Source: Mercurialis annua (Eukaryota > Streptophyta > Magnoliopsida > Malpighiales > Euphorbiaceae). Taken from it: DNA of 64,000 nt. Shown here piece by piece: positions 51,027 to 62,211 of this stretch. The DNA is taken from positions 38,509,665-38,573,664 of the forward strand of contig NC_065570.1 of assembly GCF_937616625.2 (NCBI RefSeq), written 5' to 3'. The translations under genes and the position numbers were made by a program. Every line of letters begins with the position of its first letter. Position 1 is the stretch's first letter. The notes beneath the pieces are model-generated. The model worked only from the letters and a program-made list of their open reading frames with translations. It had not been told where the DNA came from and made no database searches.

Positions 51027-54000
51027 GTTACGTAACAAATCCAAGCGTTTCACCTTTTTAACGATTTAAGCCAAACGTTACGAAACAAATCCAAACGTTT
51101 CACCTTTTTAGCGATTTTAGCCAAATGTTTACAAATGTTATGAAACAAAAACAAACGTTTCGCCTTTTTAGCGATTTAAGCCAAACGTTTACAAACGTTA
51201 CAAAACAAATCCAAACCTTTGACCTTTTTAGCGATTTCAGCCAAACGTTTACAAACATTACGAAACAAATCAAAACGTTTCCCCATTTTAGCGATTTAAG
51301 CCAAACGTTTACAAACGTTACGAAACAAATCCGAGCGTTTCACCTTTTTAGCCTTTTAAGCAAAACATTTACAAACGTTACGAAACCAATCCAAACGCTT
51401 CACCTTTTTAGCGATTTAATACAAACGTTACAAAACAAATCAAAACGTTTCACCTTTTAAGAGATTTAAGCCAAACATTTAACCTTTTTAGTAATTTAAG
51501 CAAACGTTTACAAACGTTATAAAACAAATCCAAACGTTTCCCCTTTTTAGCGATTTAAGCCAAACGTTTACAAACGTTACGAAATAAATCCAAACGTTTC
51601 ACCTTTTTTGCGATTTAAGTCAAACGTTTACAAACGTTAAGAAACAAATCCAAATGTTTCGCCCTTTTAGCGATAAAGGCCAAACGTTTACAAACGTTAC
51701 GAAAAAAATCCAAACGTTTCCCCATTTAAGCGATTTAAGCCCAACGTTTACAAACATTACGAAACAAATTAAAGTGTGTCACCTTTTTAGTGATTTAAGC
51801 CAAACGTTTACAAAATTTATGAAACAAATCCAAACGTTTCGCCTTTTTAGCGATATAAGCCAAACGTTAACAAACGTTACGAAACAAATCCAAACGTTTC
51901 ACCCTTTTAGCGATTTAAGCCAAATGTATATAAATGTTACGACACAAAACCAAACGTTTAAAACGTTACGAAACAAATCCAAACGTTTCATATTTTTAGC
52001 GATTTAAGCCAAACGTTTACAAACATTACGAAACAAATCCAAACTGTTCACCTTTTTAGCAATTTAAGCCAAACATTTACAAACGTTATGAAACAAATCC
52101 AAATGTTTCACCTTTTTAGCGATTTAAGCCAAATACTTTAAAACGTTATGAAACAAATCCAAACCTTTCACCTTTTTAGCGAAACAAAACCAAACATTTA
52201 AAACGTTACGAAACAAATCCAAACGTTTCACATTTTTAGCGATGTAAGCCAAACCTTTTAAACGTTACGAAACAAAACCAAATGATTCCCATTATTAGCG
52301 ATTTAAGCCAAACGTTTACAAACATTACGAAAAAAATCCAAACGTTTAACCTTTCTAGCGATTTAAGCCAAACGTATACAAACGTTGCGAAACAAATCCA
52401 AACGTTTCACCTTTTTAGCGATTTAACCCAAACATTTACAAACGTTACGAAACAAATACTAGCGTTTCACCTTTTTAGCGATTTATGCCAAACGTTACGA
52501 AACAAATACTAGTGTTTCACATTTTTAGCGATTTAAGCCAATCGTTTACAAATATTAGGAAACAAATCCAAACGTTTCACCTTTTTAGCGATTTAAGCCA
52601 GACGTTTACAAACGTTACAAAATTCCAAACTTTTCTCCATTTTAGCGATTTAAGCCAAACGTTTACAAACGTTACGAAACAAATCCAAACGTTTCACCTT
52701 TTTAGCAATTTAAGCCAAACGTTTACAAACTTTACGAAACAAATCCAAACGTTTCACCTTTTTAGCGATTTAAGCCAAACATTTACAAACATTACGAAAC
52801 AAATCCGATCGTTTCACCTTTTTATCTATTTAAGTCAAACGTTTACAAACTTACGAAACAAATACAAACGTTTCACCTTTTTAGCGATTTATGCCAAACG
52901 TTTACAAACGTTAAGAAATAAATCCAAACGTTTCACCTTTATAGCGATTTAAGCCGAACGTTTACAAACGTTACGAAACAAATCCAAACGTTCCACCTTT
53001 TTATCGATTTAAGCCGAACGTTTACAAACGTTACAAAATAAATCCAAACGTTTCACCTTTTTAGCGATTTAAGCCAAACGTTTACAAACGTTACAAAACA
53101 AATCCAAGCTTTTCACCTTTTTAGCAATCTATGCCAATCGTTTACAAAAGTTACGAAAGAAATCCAAATGTTTCACCTTTTTAGCGTTTTAAGCCAAACG
53201 TTTACAAACGTTACGAAACATATCCAAACGTTACACCTTTTTAGCGATATAAGCCAAACGTTTACAAACGTTACCAAACAAATCCAAACGTTTCACCTTT
53301 TGAGAAATTTATGCCAATCGTTTCCAAACGTTACGAAACAAATCAAAATGTTTCACCTTTTTAGCGATTTAGCCAAACCTATACAAACGTTACAAAACAA
53401 ATCAAAACGTTTCACCTTTTTCGCGATTTAAACCAAATGTTTAAAACGTTAGGAAACGTAACCACACGTTTCACCTTTTTAGCTATTTAAGCCAAATATT
53501 TACAAACGTTACGAAACAAATCCAAGCGTTTCACCTATTTAACAATTTATGCCATCGTTTACAAACGTTACGAAACAAATCCTAACGTTTCACATTTTTA
53601 TCTATTTTAGCCGAACGTTTACAAACATTACGAAACAAAACCAAACGTTTAAAACGTTACGAAATAAATCCAAACGTTTCCCATTTTTAGCAATTTAAGC
53701 CAAACTTTTACAAACGTTACAAAACAAATCGAAGCGTTTCACCTATTTAGCGATTTAAGCCAAACATTTACAAACGTTATGAAACAAATCCAAACGTTTC
53801 ACCTTTTTAGCGATTTAATACAAACGTTTTACAAACGTTATGAAACAAATCCAAACGTTTCACCTTTTAAGCGATTTAAACCAAACGTTTAACCTTTTTA
53901 GCAATTTAAGCAAAACGTTTACAATCGTTACGAAACAAATCCAAACGTTTCACCTTTTTAGCGATTTAAGCCAAACGTTTACATACATTACGAAACAAAT

Positions 54001-54344
54001 CCAAACGTTTCACCTTTTTAGCGATTTAAGCCAAACATTTACAAACGTTACGAATCAAATCCAAACGTTTCACACTTTTAGCGATTTAAGCCAAACATTT
54101 ACTAACATTACGAAACAAATCCAAACGTTTCCACATTTTAGCGATTTAAGCCAAACATTTACAAACATTACGAAACAAATCCAAGTGTTTCACCTTTTTA
54201 GTGATTTAAGCCAAACGTTTACAAACTGTACGAAACAAATCCAAACGTTTCACCTTTATAGCAATTTAAGCCAAACGTTTAGAAACGTTACGAAACAAAT
54301 CCAAATGTTTCGCCTTTTTAGCGATTTATGCCAAACGTTTACTT
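51027..54344 (+). repeat. 60-bp satellite array, segment 7 (right edge of the array)
   Basis: Plus-oriented monomers; the last recognisable monomer ends at about 54342 (CCAAACGTTTAC). No satellite is found further right in the window. Some of the most regular monomers of the window are here (about 52600-52800 and 53930-54330). Confidence 0.95.
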
Positions 54345-54349
54345 GGTTT

Positions 54350-55864
54350 TGTTGGGTTTTATAGGTTCATAACGCAGCGGAATTTCAAAAATTTATCTAA
54401 AAACCCAAACCAAGATCCATGTAATTCAAATTAACAGAATAATTACTTACTTGTATGTCGAATTCAACAGCAATGTAGGAAGGAAGGAGGTGGTTCACTT
54501 TGGTGATACCTGGCCTCGGATCAGAAACGCCTCCAAAAGAACGCGTCCTCTACGAGTATCCACACGAACAGACCTTAGCCAAAACTAGTGCTTGTGTGCT
54601 AGCACTATTGCTTCACAAGCAATTTCGAATTTTAGTGATTTAGTGAATAATGAATTTCGTGATTCTCAAACCAATTGCTTAATGAGTATTTATAGTGATA
54701 AATAACACTAGGGTTTGAGACAAATTCGAATTTCAATCTCATTGCAATTCTACAAGTTTATGTTTATCAAAAACTCCTTTTTGATAATTATCCATATATA
54801 TATTAATTACTATATTTATTATCTTCCAAAAATAATAAATTAAGGAAAACACTTATCCTTAAATTTCGAATTAATATATATATTTATTAATATATATATA
54901 TTACGAATTATATGTATATATATAATTAATCACTTAATCACATTGGGCTTGTACAACCCATAACTGTTTTGGGCCTGTTCTTAGTGTGCGACCCTGTAGG
55001 TTCATATAACGTTGGCAGTAGGCTCGAAATCCCTATTTCAGCCCACAAGTCATAAGTGGCCTCTAGCAAGACATTATGACTACCCAAGTTATATGAATAT
55101 CGATAATCCGATTTAACCATTTACAATAATATTTTAATCCCTTTGTCTCTCGATATCCAGATTGAATATAAGGCATAGTTATGTCATCCTTATAACATTC
55201 AATCATTAGTTTCTTGACTCTAAGTAGACTGAAAATGATAACTTCTTATTAATTAGCATGGCCATGCATTTTCTTCAGTCTATCTTCTTCAAGGGGCCCA
55301 TAGATATCTTACTCAAATAAATGAGGGACAAATTCCTTCTCAGTCACTCACATTTCTCACATAGTTACTTTCATATCCAATGACAATCTATTCCATTATC
55401 CTGTTAAAGATAATGTAAGACTGTATCAAAATACGAAATAGCTATGTAGAAATCCATGATGATTTCAAGGTCAAAGGATTATACAAATAGAACTGTAATG
55501 AGAATTACTTATGACAGTGATCTATGTAGTATTCTCACAGTGGGTCATCCAGTGCCTTATTTCTCAAATAGCACCTATGATTTGACTTAATATCTCATAT
55601 ACATGATTAGAAAAACATAATCATCAGTCAACATCATACTAGTCTCAATGTTCTATTAAGACTAGGGATAGATGGTATATAATTCTTTTATTAAACCTAA
55701 GGGTTCTACTATCAAGTCACATACTCGATGACCTTAGAAAGAATTAACCATTCAAGTATTTTAATCATTAATATAAAATGATAAAAACTGCCAATCAATA
55801 AATAATAAAATGATAAAGTCAAAAACATGGTCAAACATGATTGACCTAGTGCATATCACTAACA
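54350..55864 (-). mobile_element. Solo copia-type LTR, 1,515 bp
   Basis: The plus strand starts TGTTGGGTTTTATAGG and ends ATCACTAACA, flanked by GGTTT at 54345-54349 and 55865-55869. The minus-strand start TGTTAGTGATATG resembles the start of the copia LTR above (TGTTAGTAGTATG), and TATAAATA lies on the minus strand at 54687-54695, so the orientation is minus. CGCAGCGGAA near the plus-strand start is shared in part with the other copia LTR. No internal region. It landed within about 8 bp of the satellite/gypsy border. Confidence 0.87.
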
Positions 55865-55871
55865 GGTTTTC

Positions 55872-57345
55872 AGGTTTCTCAGGCTGGTAGTTTGTTGGCA
55901 CAGTTGCAAGTGAAACCTGTTTTGATTGATCGGATCAAAGCTTTACAAGTTGAGGATCCATAGTTGAAACAGATTATGGAGGAGGTTCAGCAGGACGGTA
56001 ATTCTGAGTTTACTTTTGTGGATGGTGTTCTGAGGCATGGTTCGAGATTGTGTGTTCCGGATTCAGATGGGTTGAGGGACCAGATTCTGGAAGAAGCGCA
56101 CAAATCTGTTTATAGTGTTCATCCGGGTTCTACTAAGATGTACCATGATCTTAAGGGTACCTACTAGTGGAGCGGGATGAAGAAGGATGTCGTTAAGTAT
56201 GTTTATAAGTGTCTAACTTGCCAGCAGGTGAAGCTAGAGCATCAGAGACCTTTTGGCTATCTGCAGCCACTACCTATTCCAGAGTGGAAGTGGGAGCGGA
56301 TTGCAATGGATTTTGTGGTTGGTTTACCACGTACGCGACAGGGTACGATTCCATCTGGGTGATAGTTGACTGTATGACTAAGTCTGCTCATTTCCTTCCG
56401 ATCAAGGTTTCGTATCCTGCTTCGAGGTTGGCTCAGTTGTACATCGACAGGATTGTCAGTTTTCATGGTGTACCGGTTTCTATTGTTTCAGACAGAGGTT
56501 CTGTGTTTACTTTGAGGTTCTGGAAAGCGTTACAGGAATCCTTGGGTTCTCGGTTGGATTTCAGTACAGCTTTTCATCCTCAGACTGACGGTCAGTCTGA
56601 GAGGACTATTCAGACGTTGGAGGATATGCACATGATGTGTGTTCTCGATTTTCAGGGCAGCTGGGATGCTCATTTTCCGTTGATTGAGTTTTCACACAAC
56701 AGCAGTTACCACGCGAGTATCGAGATGGCGCCGTACGAGGCTTTGTACGGGCGCAAGTGTAGATCTCCTATCTGTTGGGAGGAGGTTGGACAACGTAAAC
56801 TCTCGGGAGCAGAGATTATTCAAATTACCTCAGAGAAGGTACCGTTTATTAAACGGAGGCTAGAGACTGCTTTTAGTCGGCATAAAAGTTATGCTGATCC
56901 GAAGAGAAAAGACATGGAGTTTCATGTTGGTGATTTCGTATTTCTTCGGGTTTCGCCTATGAAAGCCGTGGTTTGTTTTGGTGTCAAGGGAAAGTTGGCA
57001 CCGAGGTATATTGGTCCTTATGAGATTTCAGAGAGGATTGGAGCTGTGGCTTATCGTCTGGTTCTGCCGCCAGACATGTCTTTAGCACATCTTGTGTTTC
57101 ACATTTCCATGTTGAGGAAGTGTATTTCTGATCCTTCGCACGTGATTGTGCCTCAGAGTTTTGAGATTGACCAGGAGCTGTCCTATGAGGAACAACCAGT
57201 TGAGATTGTTGATACGCAGGTGCGTAAGTTGCGGAACAAGGAGATTCCGATGGTCAAAGTCCTCTGGCGCAATCATTATGTTGAAGAATGTACTTGGGAG
57301 ACCGAGTCGGATATGCGGAATCGCTGTCCTTTTCTTTTTCCGTGA
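55872..57345 (+). pseudogene. Ty3/gypsy integrase-chromodomain pseudogene, unit 1
   Basis: 3' part of a gypsy pol polyprotein, which would insert retroelement cDNA into chromatin. Visible in order: a linker (VLIDRIKALQ); a zinc-binding HHCC domain (EEAHKSVYSVHPGS ... CLTCQQ); the catalytic core with aspartate in IAMDFVVGLP, aspartate in VSDRGSVF and glutamate in GQSERTIQTLE; the GPYEISERIG (GPY/F) module; and a C-terminal chromodomain-like tail (VLWRNH.VEECTWETE). Breaks: TAG at 55961-55963, a Trp-to-stop TAG at 56164-56166, and one missing G in the GGG run at 56341-56343. The last is shared with unit 2. The tail places it with Tekay/Del-like chromoviruses. No reverse transcriptase or gag is present. 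Confidence 0.93.
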
Positions 57346-57449
57346 GGTACGATATTTTGATTTTATGTGATTTTTATGAGTTCTAATTGTGTTACTATTG
57401 TTGTAAACTGCTTGTCGTGTTAAATTCGAGGATGAATTTTAAATTAGTT

Positions 57450-57457
57450 GGGGAGAA
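57450..57457 (+). other. Gypsy polypurine tract, unit 1
   Basis: GGGGAGAA immediately before the LTR start TGTAATGTCCC, preceded by ATTCGAGGATGAATT as in plant gypsy elements. Repeated at 60571-60578 and 63750-63757. Confidence 0.85.
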
Positions 57458-58992
57458 TGTAATGTCCCAAAAATTTCATTAAGTTTTTCTATTGAGTTTT
57501 CGGAAATAAATTGAGTCGTTCTCGGTATCGTGGTTCGTTTTGTTTATGTGTAGGGTTTTGGTTGGGTTTGGTTTTAGCCTTATGTGGGTTTGGTTGGCCC
57601 ATGGGCCAAATGAGAATTTCTTCTGGCCCAACACAGGTCTCGAACGAGACCTATGCCATTTGAGGCCGGTCTCGTTCGAGAATTGCATTCTCGAACGAGA
57701 CCCTAGCTGAAAGCAGCCGGTCTCAATCGATAATGGCAATTCTTGAACGAGACTTAGCCTAAATCAGCTGGTCTCGTTCGAGATCAGCTCCATCTTTGCG
57801 TGGGGGCAGTTTCGTCTTTCATTTTAACCTATTTCGACCTACTTAAATACCTAAGTTCCGACCCTAAGTCATTCTCTATTCAACAAAGAAACCCTAGCCG
57901 TGTTTATTCACCTTATTCTTTGAGAATCGAAGCAGTTATCATCCTTCAAAGTCGTTGCCTCGGTAAGTTCTTTAATTCGTTGAATTTCAGTTTTAACGTT
58001 TGAATGGCATTCCGTAATTTGAGTCGTTCTCCTTCGTTTCTAGATCAAAATTGGTTCCGTTTGATCCCGGAGATTCTAGACTCGAGTATCTTCGATTCCC
58101 CAGCTTGATTTCGCAAAACGGTATGTGATCGACCTCGTTTCAATCACCTTACGGTTTACCGTTTTGAGATATTATAAACTGTTTCTTGTTAGGATGTCTT
58201 CTGCCGATGCTTTGTTTATTCCTTTGGCTTGATTTCATTCTTCCTTTTGATGTTAGAGATTCATATCTAAGTTGAATTATGTTGTGTTGTGGTGTTAAAT
58301 CACCGTACGATTATCGTTGCTTTGATTTGGTTCTCTGCCGTTTTCTTGTTCTTGCTACGGTTATAGGTTTTACTAGATTGTTAAGTTTTGTGATGCTTGA
58401 TTCATGTTATCAGTTTATGTAAGATTTAGGTTTAGAAACTTAACAATTTGGTGATCAGGACTTAGGAGCAGAAACGTGAAATTGTTGTAGGAGGAAAGGC
58501 TTGGGCGGGGTTGTTTAATTTGAAATAAGGAAGATGGTGAAATTGCAATGTTAATCACCACAATATTTTACTTAAATCAAATAAATGCTTAATGTTAATT
58601 TATCTTTGTTTGGTAAACAATTGGTTTCCGTTATGATTTATAGGAAAATTGTTGTAACGATAAGTATTTTTCAAACGTAGGTTAATATAATTACTCGGGT
58701 AATTATATTTGTTTTCAAATATCAAAATGGCTAAATTACAATTTATCCCTTGAACATTTTCAACTTATTTGATTAAATTGTTGGTTATAACCTTATACTT
58801 CATTTTGATTTAAAATGACGATATATAATTTCATATATAAATTTGGCATGAAATTGGCTAAATTACAATTTAGCCCTTGAACGTTTTTATAACTTATATA
58901 ATTGAGCTTTTGGTAAATAACTTTATATTTTGTTTTAATTATAAACGAAAGTAATTAATTTGATTTCGGGTATCAAATTGGCTAAAGTACAG
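57458..58992 (+). repeat. Gypsy 3' LTR, 5' part only, unit 1
   Basis: Begins TGTAATGTCCC and is cut after GGCTAAAGTACAG. The LTR's own conserved 3' end (TAGCGCCGGT...GTGACA) is absent. Contains a perfect inverted repeat with 15-bp arms GGTCTCGTTCGAGAA around TTGCA (57668-57702), the palindrome GGTCTCGAACGAGACC (57636-57651), AAACCCTAGCCG and CTCGGTAAGTTC. Near its cut end it holds repeated TTGGCTAAANTACA blocks. Confidence 0.88.
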
Positions 58993-60466
58993 AGGTTTCT
59001 CAGGCTGGTTGTTTGTTAGCACAGTTGCTAGTATAACCTGTTTTGATTGATCGGATCAAAGCTTTACAAACTGAGGATCCACGGTTGAAATGGATTATTG
59101 AGGAGATTCAGCAGGATGGAAATTCTGAGTTCACTTTTGTGGATGGTGTTCTGAGACATGGTTCGAGATTGTGTGTTCCGGATTCAGATGGTTTGAGGGA
59201 CCAGATTCTGGAGGAAGCGCACAAGTCTGCTTATAGTGTTCATCCGGGTTCTACTAAGATGTACCATGATCTTAAGGGTACCTACTGGTGGAGCGGTATG
59301 AAGAAGGATGTCTCTGAGTATGTTTCTATGTGTCTGACGTGCCAGCAGGTGAAGCTGGAGCATCAGAGACCTTTTGGCTATCTGCAGCCACTACCTATTC
59401 CAGAGTGGAAGTGGGAGCGGATTGCAATGGATTTTGTGGTTGGTTTACCACGTACGCGACAGGGTACGATTCCATCTGGGTGATAGTTGACTGTATGACT
59501 AAGTCTGCTCATTTCCTTCCGATCAAGGTTTCGTATCCTGCTTCGAGGTTGGCTCAGTTGTACATCGACAGGATTGTCAGTTTTCATGGTGTACCGGTTT
59601 CTATTGTTTCAGACAGAGGTTCTGTGTTTACTTTGAGGTTCTGGAAAGCGTTACAGGAATCCTTGGGTTCTCGGTTGGATTTCAGTACAGCTTTTCATCC
59701 TCAGACTGACGGTCAGTCTGAGAGGACTATTCAGACGTTGGAGGATATGCACATGATGTGTGTTCTCGATTTTCAGGGCAGCTGGGATGCTCATTTTCCG
59801 TTGATTGAGTTTTCACACAACAGCAGTTACCACGCGAGTATCGAGATGGCGCCGTACGAGGCTTTGTACGGGCGCAAGTGTAGATCTCCTATCTGTTGGG
59901 AGGAGGTTGGACAGCGTAAACTCTCGGGAGCAGAGATTATTCAGATTACCTCAGAGAAGGTACCGTTTATTAAACGGAGGCTAGAGACTGCTTTTAGTCG
60001 GCATAAAAGTTATGCTGATCCGAAGAGAAAAGACATGGAGTTTCATGTTGGTGATTTCGTATTTCTTCGGGTTTCGCCTATGAAAGCCGTGGTTTGTTTT
60101 GGTGTCAAGGGAAAGTTGGCACCGAGGTATATTGGTCCTTATGAGATTTCAGAGAGGATTGGAGCTGTGGCTTATCGTCTGGTTCTGCCGCCAGACATGT
60201 CTTTAGCACATCCTGTGTTTCACATTTCCATGTTGAGGAAGTGTATTTCTGATCCTTCGCACGTGATTGTGCCTCAGAGTTTTGAGATTGACCAGGAGCT
60301 GTCCTATGAGGAACAACCAGTTGAGATTGTTGATACGCAGGTGCGTAAGTTGCGGAACAAGGAGATTCCGATGGTCAAAGTCCTCTGGCGCAATCATTCT
60401 GTTGAAGAATGTACTTGGGAGACCGAGTCGGATATGCGGAATCGCTGTCCTTTTCTTTTTCCGTGA
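58993..60466 (+). pseudogene. Ty3/gypsy integrase-chromodomain pseudogene, unit 2
   Basis: Same domains as unit 1: HHCC zinc domain (EEAHKSAYSVHPGS ... CLTCQQ), D/D/E core blocks, GPYEISERIG and a chromodomain-like tail ending PFLFP. Here the Trp codons of TYWWSG are intact and the first part is open from 59043 to the frameshift at about 59462, where the same G is missing as in unit 1. A TAA at 59034-59036 (where unit 3 has CAA) breaks the linker. Downstream it is open to 60466. Not functional. Confidence 0.93.
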
Positions 60467-60570
60467 GGTACGATATTTTGATTTTATGTGATTTTTATGA
60501 GTTCTAATTGTGTTACTATTGTTGTAAACTGCTTGTCGTGTTAAATTCGAGGATGAATTTTAAATTAGTT

Positions 60571-60578
60571 GGGGAGAA
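60571..60578 (+). other. Gypsy polypurine tract, unit 2
   Basis: GGGGAGAA before TGTAATGTCCC. Confidence 0.85.
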
Positions 60579-62113
60579 TGTAATGTCCCAAAAATTTCAT
60601 TAAGTTTTTCTATTGAGTTTTCGGAAATAAATTGAGTCGTTCTCGGTATCGTGGTTCGTTTTGTTTATGTGTAGGGTTTTGGTTGGGTTTTGTTTTAGCC
60701 TTATGTGGGTTTTGTTGGCCTATGAGCCAAATGAGAATTTCTTCTGGCCCAACACAGGTCTCGAACGAGACCTATGCCATTTGAGGCCGGTCTCGTTCGA
60801 GAATTGCATTCTCGAACGAGACCCTAGCTGAAAGCAGCCGGTCTCAATCGATAATGGCAATTCTTGAACGAGACTTAGCCTAAATCAGCTGGTCTCGTTC
60901 GAGATCAGCTCCATCTTTGCGTGGGGGCAGTTTCGTCTTTCATTTTAACCTATTTCGACCTACTTAAATACCTAAGTTCCGACCCTAAGTCATTCTCTAT
61001 TCTACAAAGAAACCCTAGCCGTGTTTATTCACCTTATTCTTTGAGAATCGAAGCAGTTATCATCCTTCAAAGTCGTTGCCTCGGTAAGTTCTTTAATTCG
61101 TTGAATTTCAGTTTTAACGTTTGAATGGCATTCCGTAATTTGAGTCGTTCTCCTTCGTTTCTAGATCAAAATTGGTTCCGTTTGATCCCGGAGATTCTAG
61201 ACTCGAGTATCTTCGATTCCCCAGCTTGATTTCGCAAAACGGTATGTGATCGACCTCGTTTCAATCACCTTACGGTTTACCGTTTTGAGATATTATAAAC
61301 TGTTTCTTGTTAGGATGTCTTCTGCCGATGCTTTGTTTATTCCTTTGGCTTGATTTCATTCTTCCTTTTGATGTTAGAGATTCATATCTAAGTTGAATTA
61401 TGTTGTGTTGTGGTGTTAAATCACCGTACGATTATCGTTGCTTTGATTTGGTTCTCTGCCGTTTTCTTGTTCTTGCTACGGTTATAGGTTTTACTAGATT
61501 GTTAAGTTTTGTGATGCTTGATTCATGTTATCAGTTTATGTAAGATTTAGGTTTATAAACTTAACAATTTGGTGATCAGGACTTAGGAGCAGAAACGTGA
61601 AATTGTTGTAGGAGGAAAGGCTTGGGCGGGGTTGTTTAATTTGAAATAAGGAAGATGGTGAAATTGCAATGTTAATCACCACAATATTTTACTTAAATCA
61701 AATAAATGCTTAATGTTAATTTATCTTTGTTTGGTAAACAATTGGTTTCCGTTGTGATTTATAGGAAAATTGTTGTAACGATAAGTATTTTTCAAACGTA
61801 GGTTAATATAATTACTCGGGTAATTATATTTGTTTTCAAATATCAAAGTGGCTAAATTACAATTTATCCCTTGAACATTTTCAACTTATTTGATTAAATT
61901 GTTGGTTATAACCTTATACTTCATTTTGATTTAAAATGACGATATATAATTTCATATATAAATTTGGCATGAAATTGGCTAAATTACAATTGAGCCCTTG
62001 AACGTTTTTATAACTTATATAATTGAGCTTTTGGTAAATAACTTTATATTTTGTTTTAATTATAAACGAAAGTAATTAATTTGATTTCGGGTATTAAATT
62101 GGCTAAAGTACAG
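60579..62113 (+). repeat. Gypsy 3' LTR, 5' part only, unit 2
   Basis: Copy of 57458-58992 with few substitutions; inverted repeats at 60757-60772 and 60789-60823. Cut at the same GGCTAAAGTACAG point and joined to the same linker sequence. Confidence 0.88.
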
Positions 62114-62211
62114 AGGTTTCTCAGGCTGGTTGTTTGTCAGCACAGTTGCTAGTACAACCTACAGAGGTTTCTCAGGCTGGTTGTTTGTTAGCACAGCTGC
62201 TAGTACAACCT
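62110..62211 (+). repeat. 51-bp tandem duplication at the unit 2/unit 3 junction
   Basis: 62110-62160 and 62161-62211 are two copies, both beginning ACAGAGGTTTCTCAGG. The first bases belong to the LTR side, so the duplication arose after the LTR/linker junction had formed. It keeps the frame (17 codons). Confidence 0.9.

Larger units (their letters stand above)
55872..58992 (+). repeat. Tandem partial-gypsy unit 1
   Basis: Starts AGGTTTCTCAGGCTGG (linker before integrase), runs through the integrase pseudogene, polypurine tract and the first 1,535 bp of an LTR, and stops at GGCTAAAGTACAG, where unit 2 begins. Length 3,121 bp. Its first ~370 bp differ clearly from unit 2, while the rest is nearly identical to unit 2. 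Confidence 0.9.
58993..62113 (+). repeat. Tandem partial-gypsy unit 2
   Basis: Exactly 3,121 bp after unit 1 and with the same content. From about 56240/59361 onward it differs from unit 1 at only about a dozen sites that I noticed. Its first ~370 bp instead resemble unit 3. Confidence 0.92.

Noticed and set aside
1..54344. Functional centromere
   Set aside because: Tempting because of tandem satellite and dyads, but no CRM-type centromeric gypsy element is visible and no protein-binding data exist. Left as a hypothesis only.
56209..56340. N-terminal 45 codons of the long open frame in unit 1
   Set aside because: Out-of-frame reading of the integrase core; true integrase frame is entered only after the one-base loss at about 56341. 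The same applies at 59330-59461.
57082..57739. Minus-strand open frames over the integrase tail and LTR
   Set aside because: Shadows of the plus-strand integrase frame or LTR sequence; no motif.
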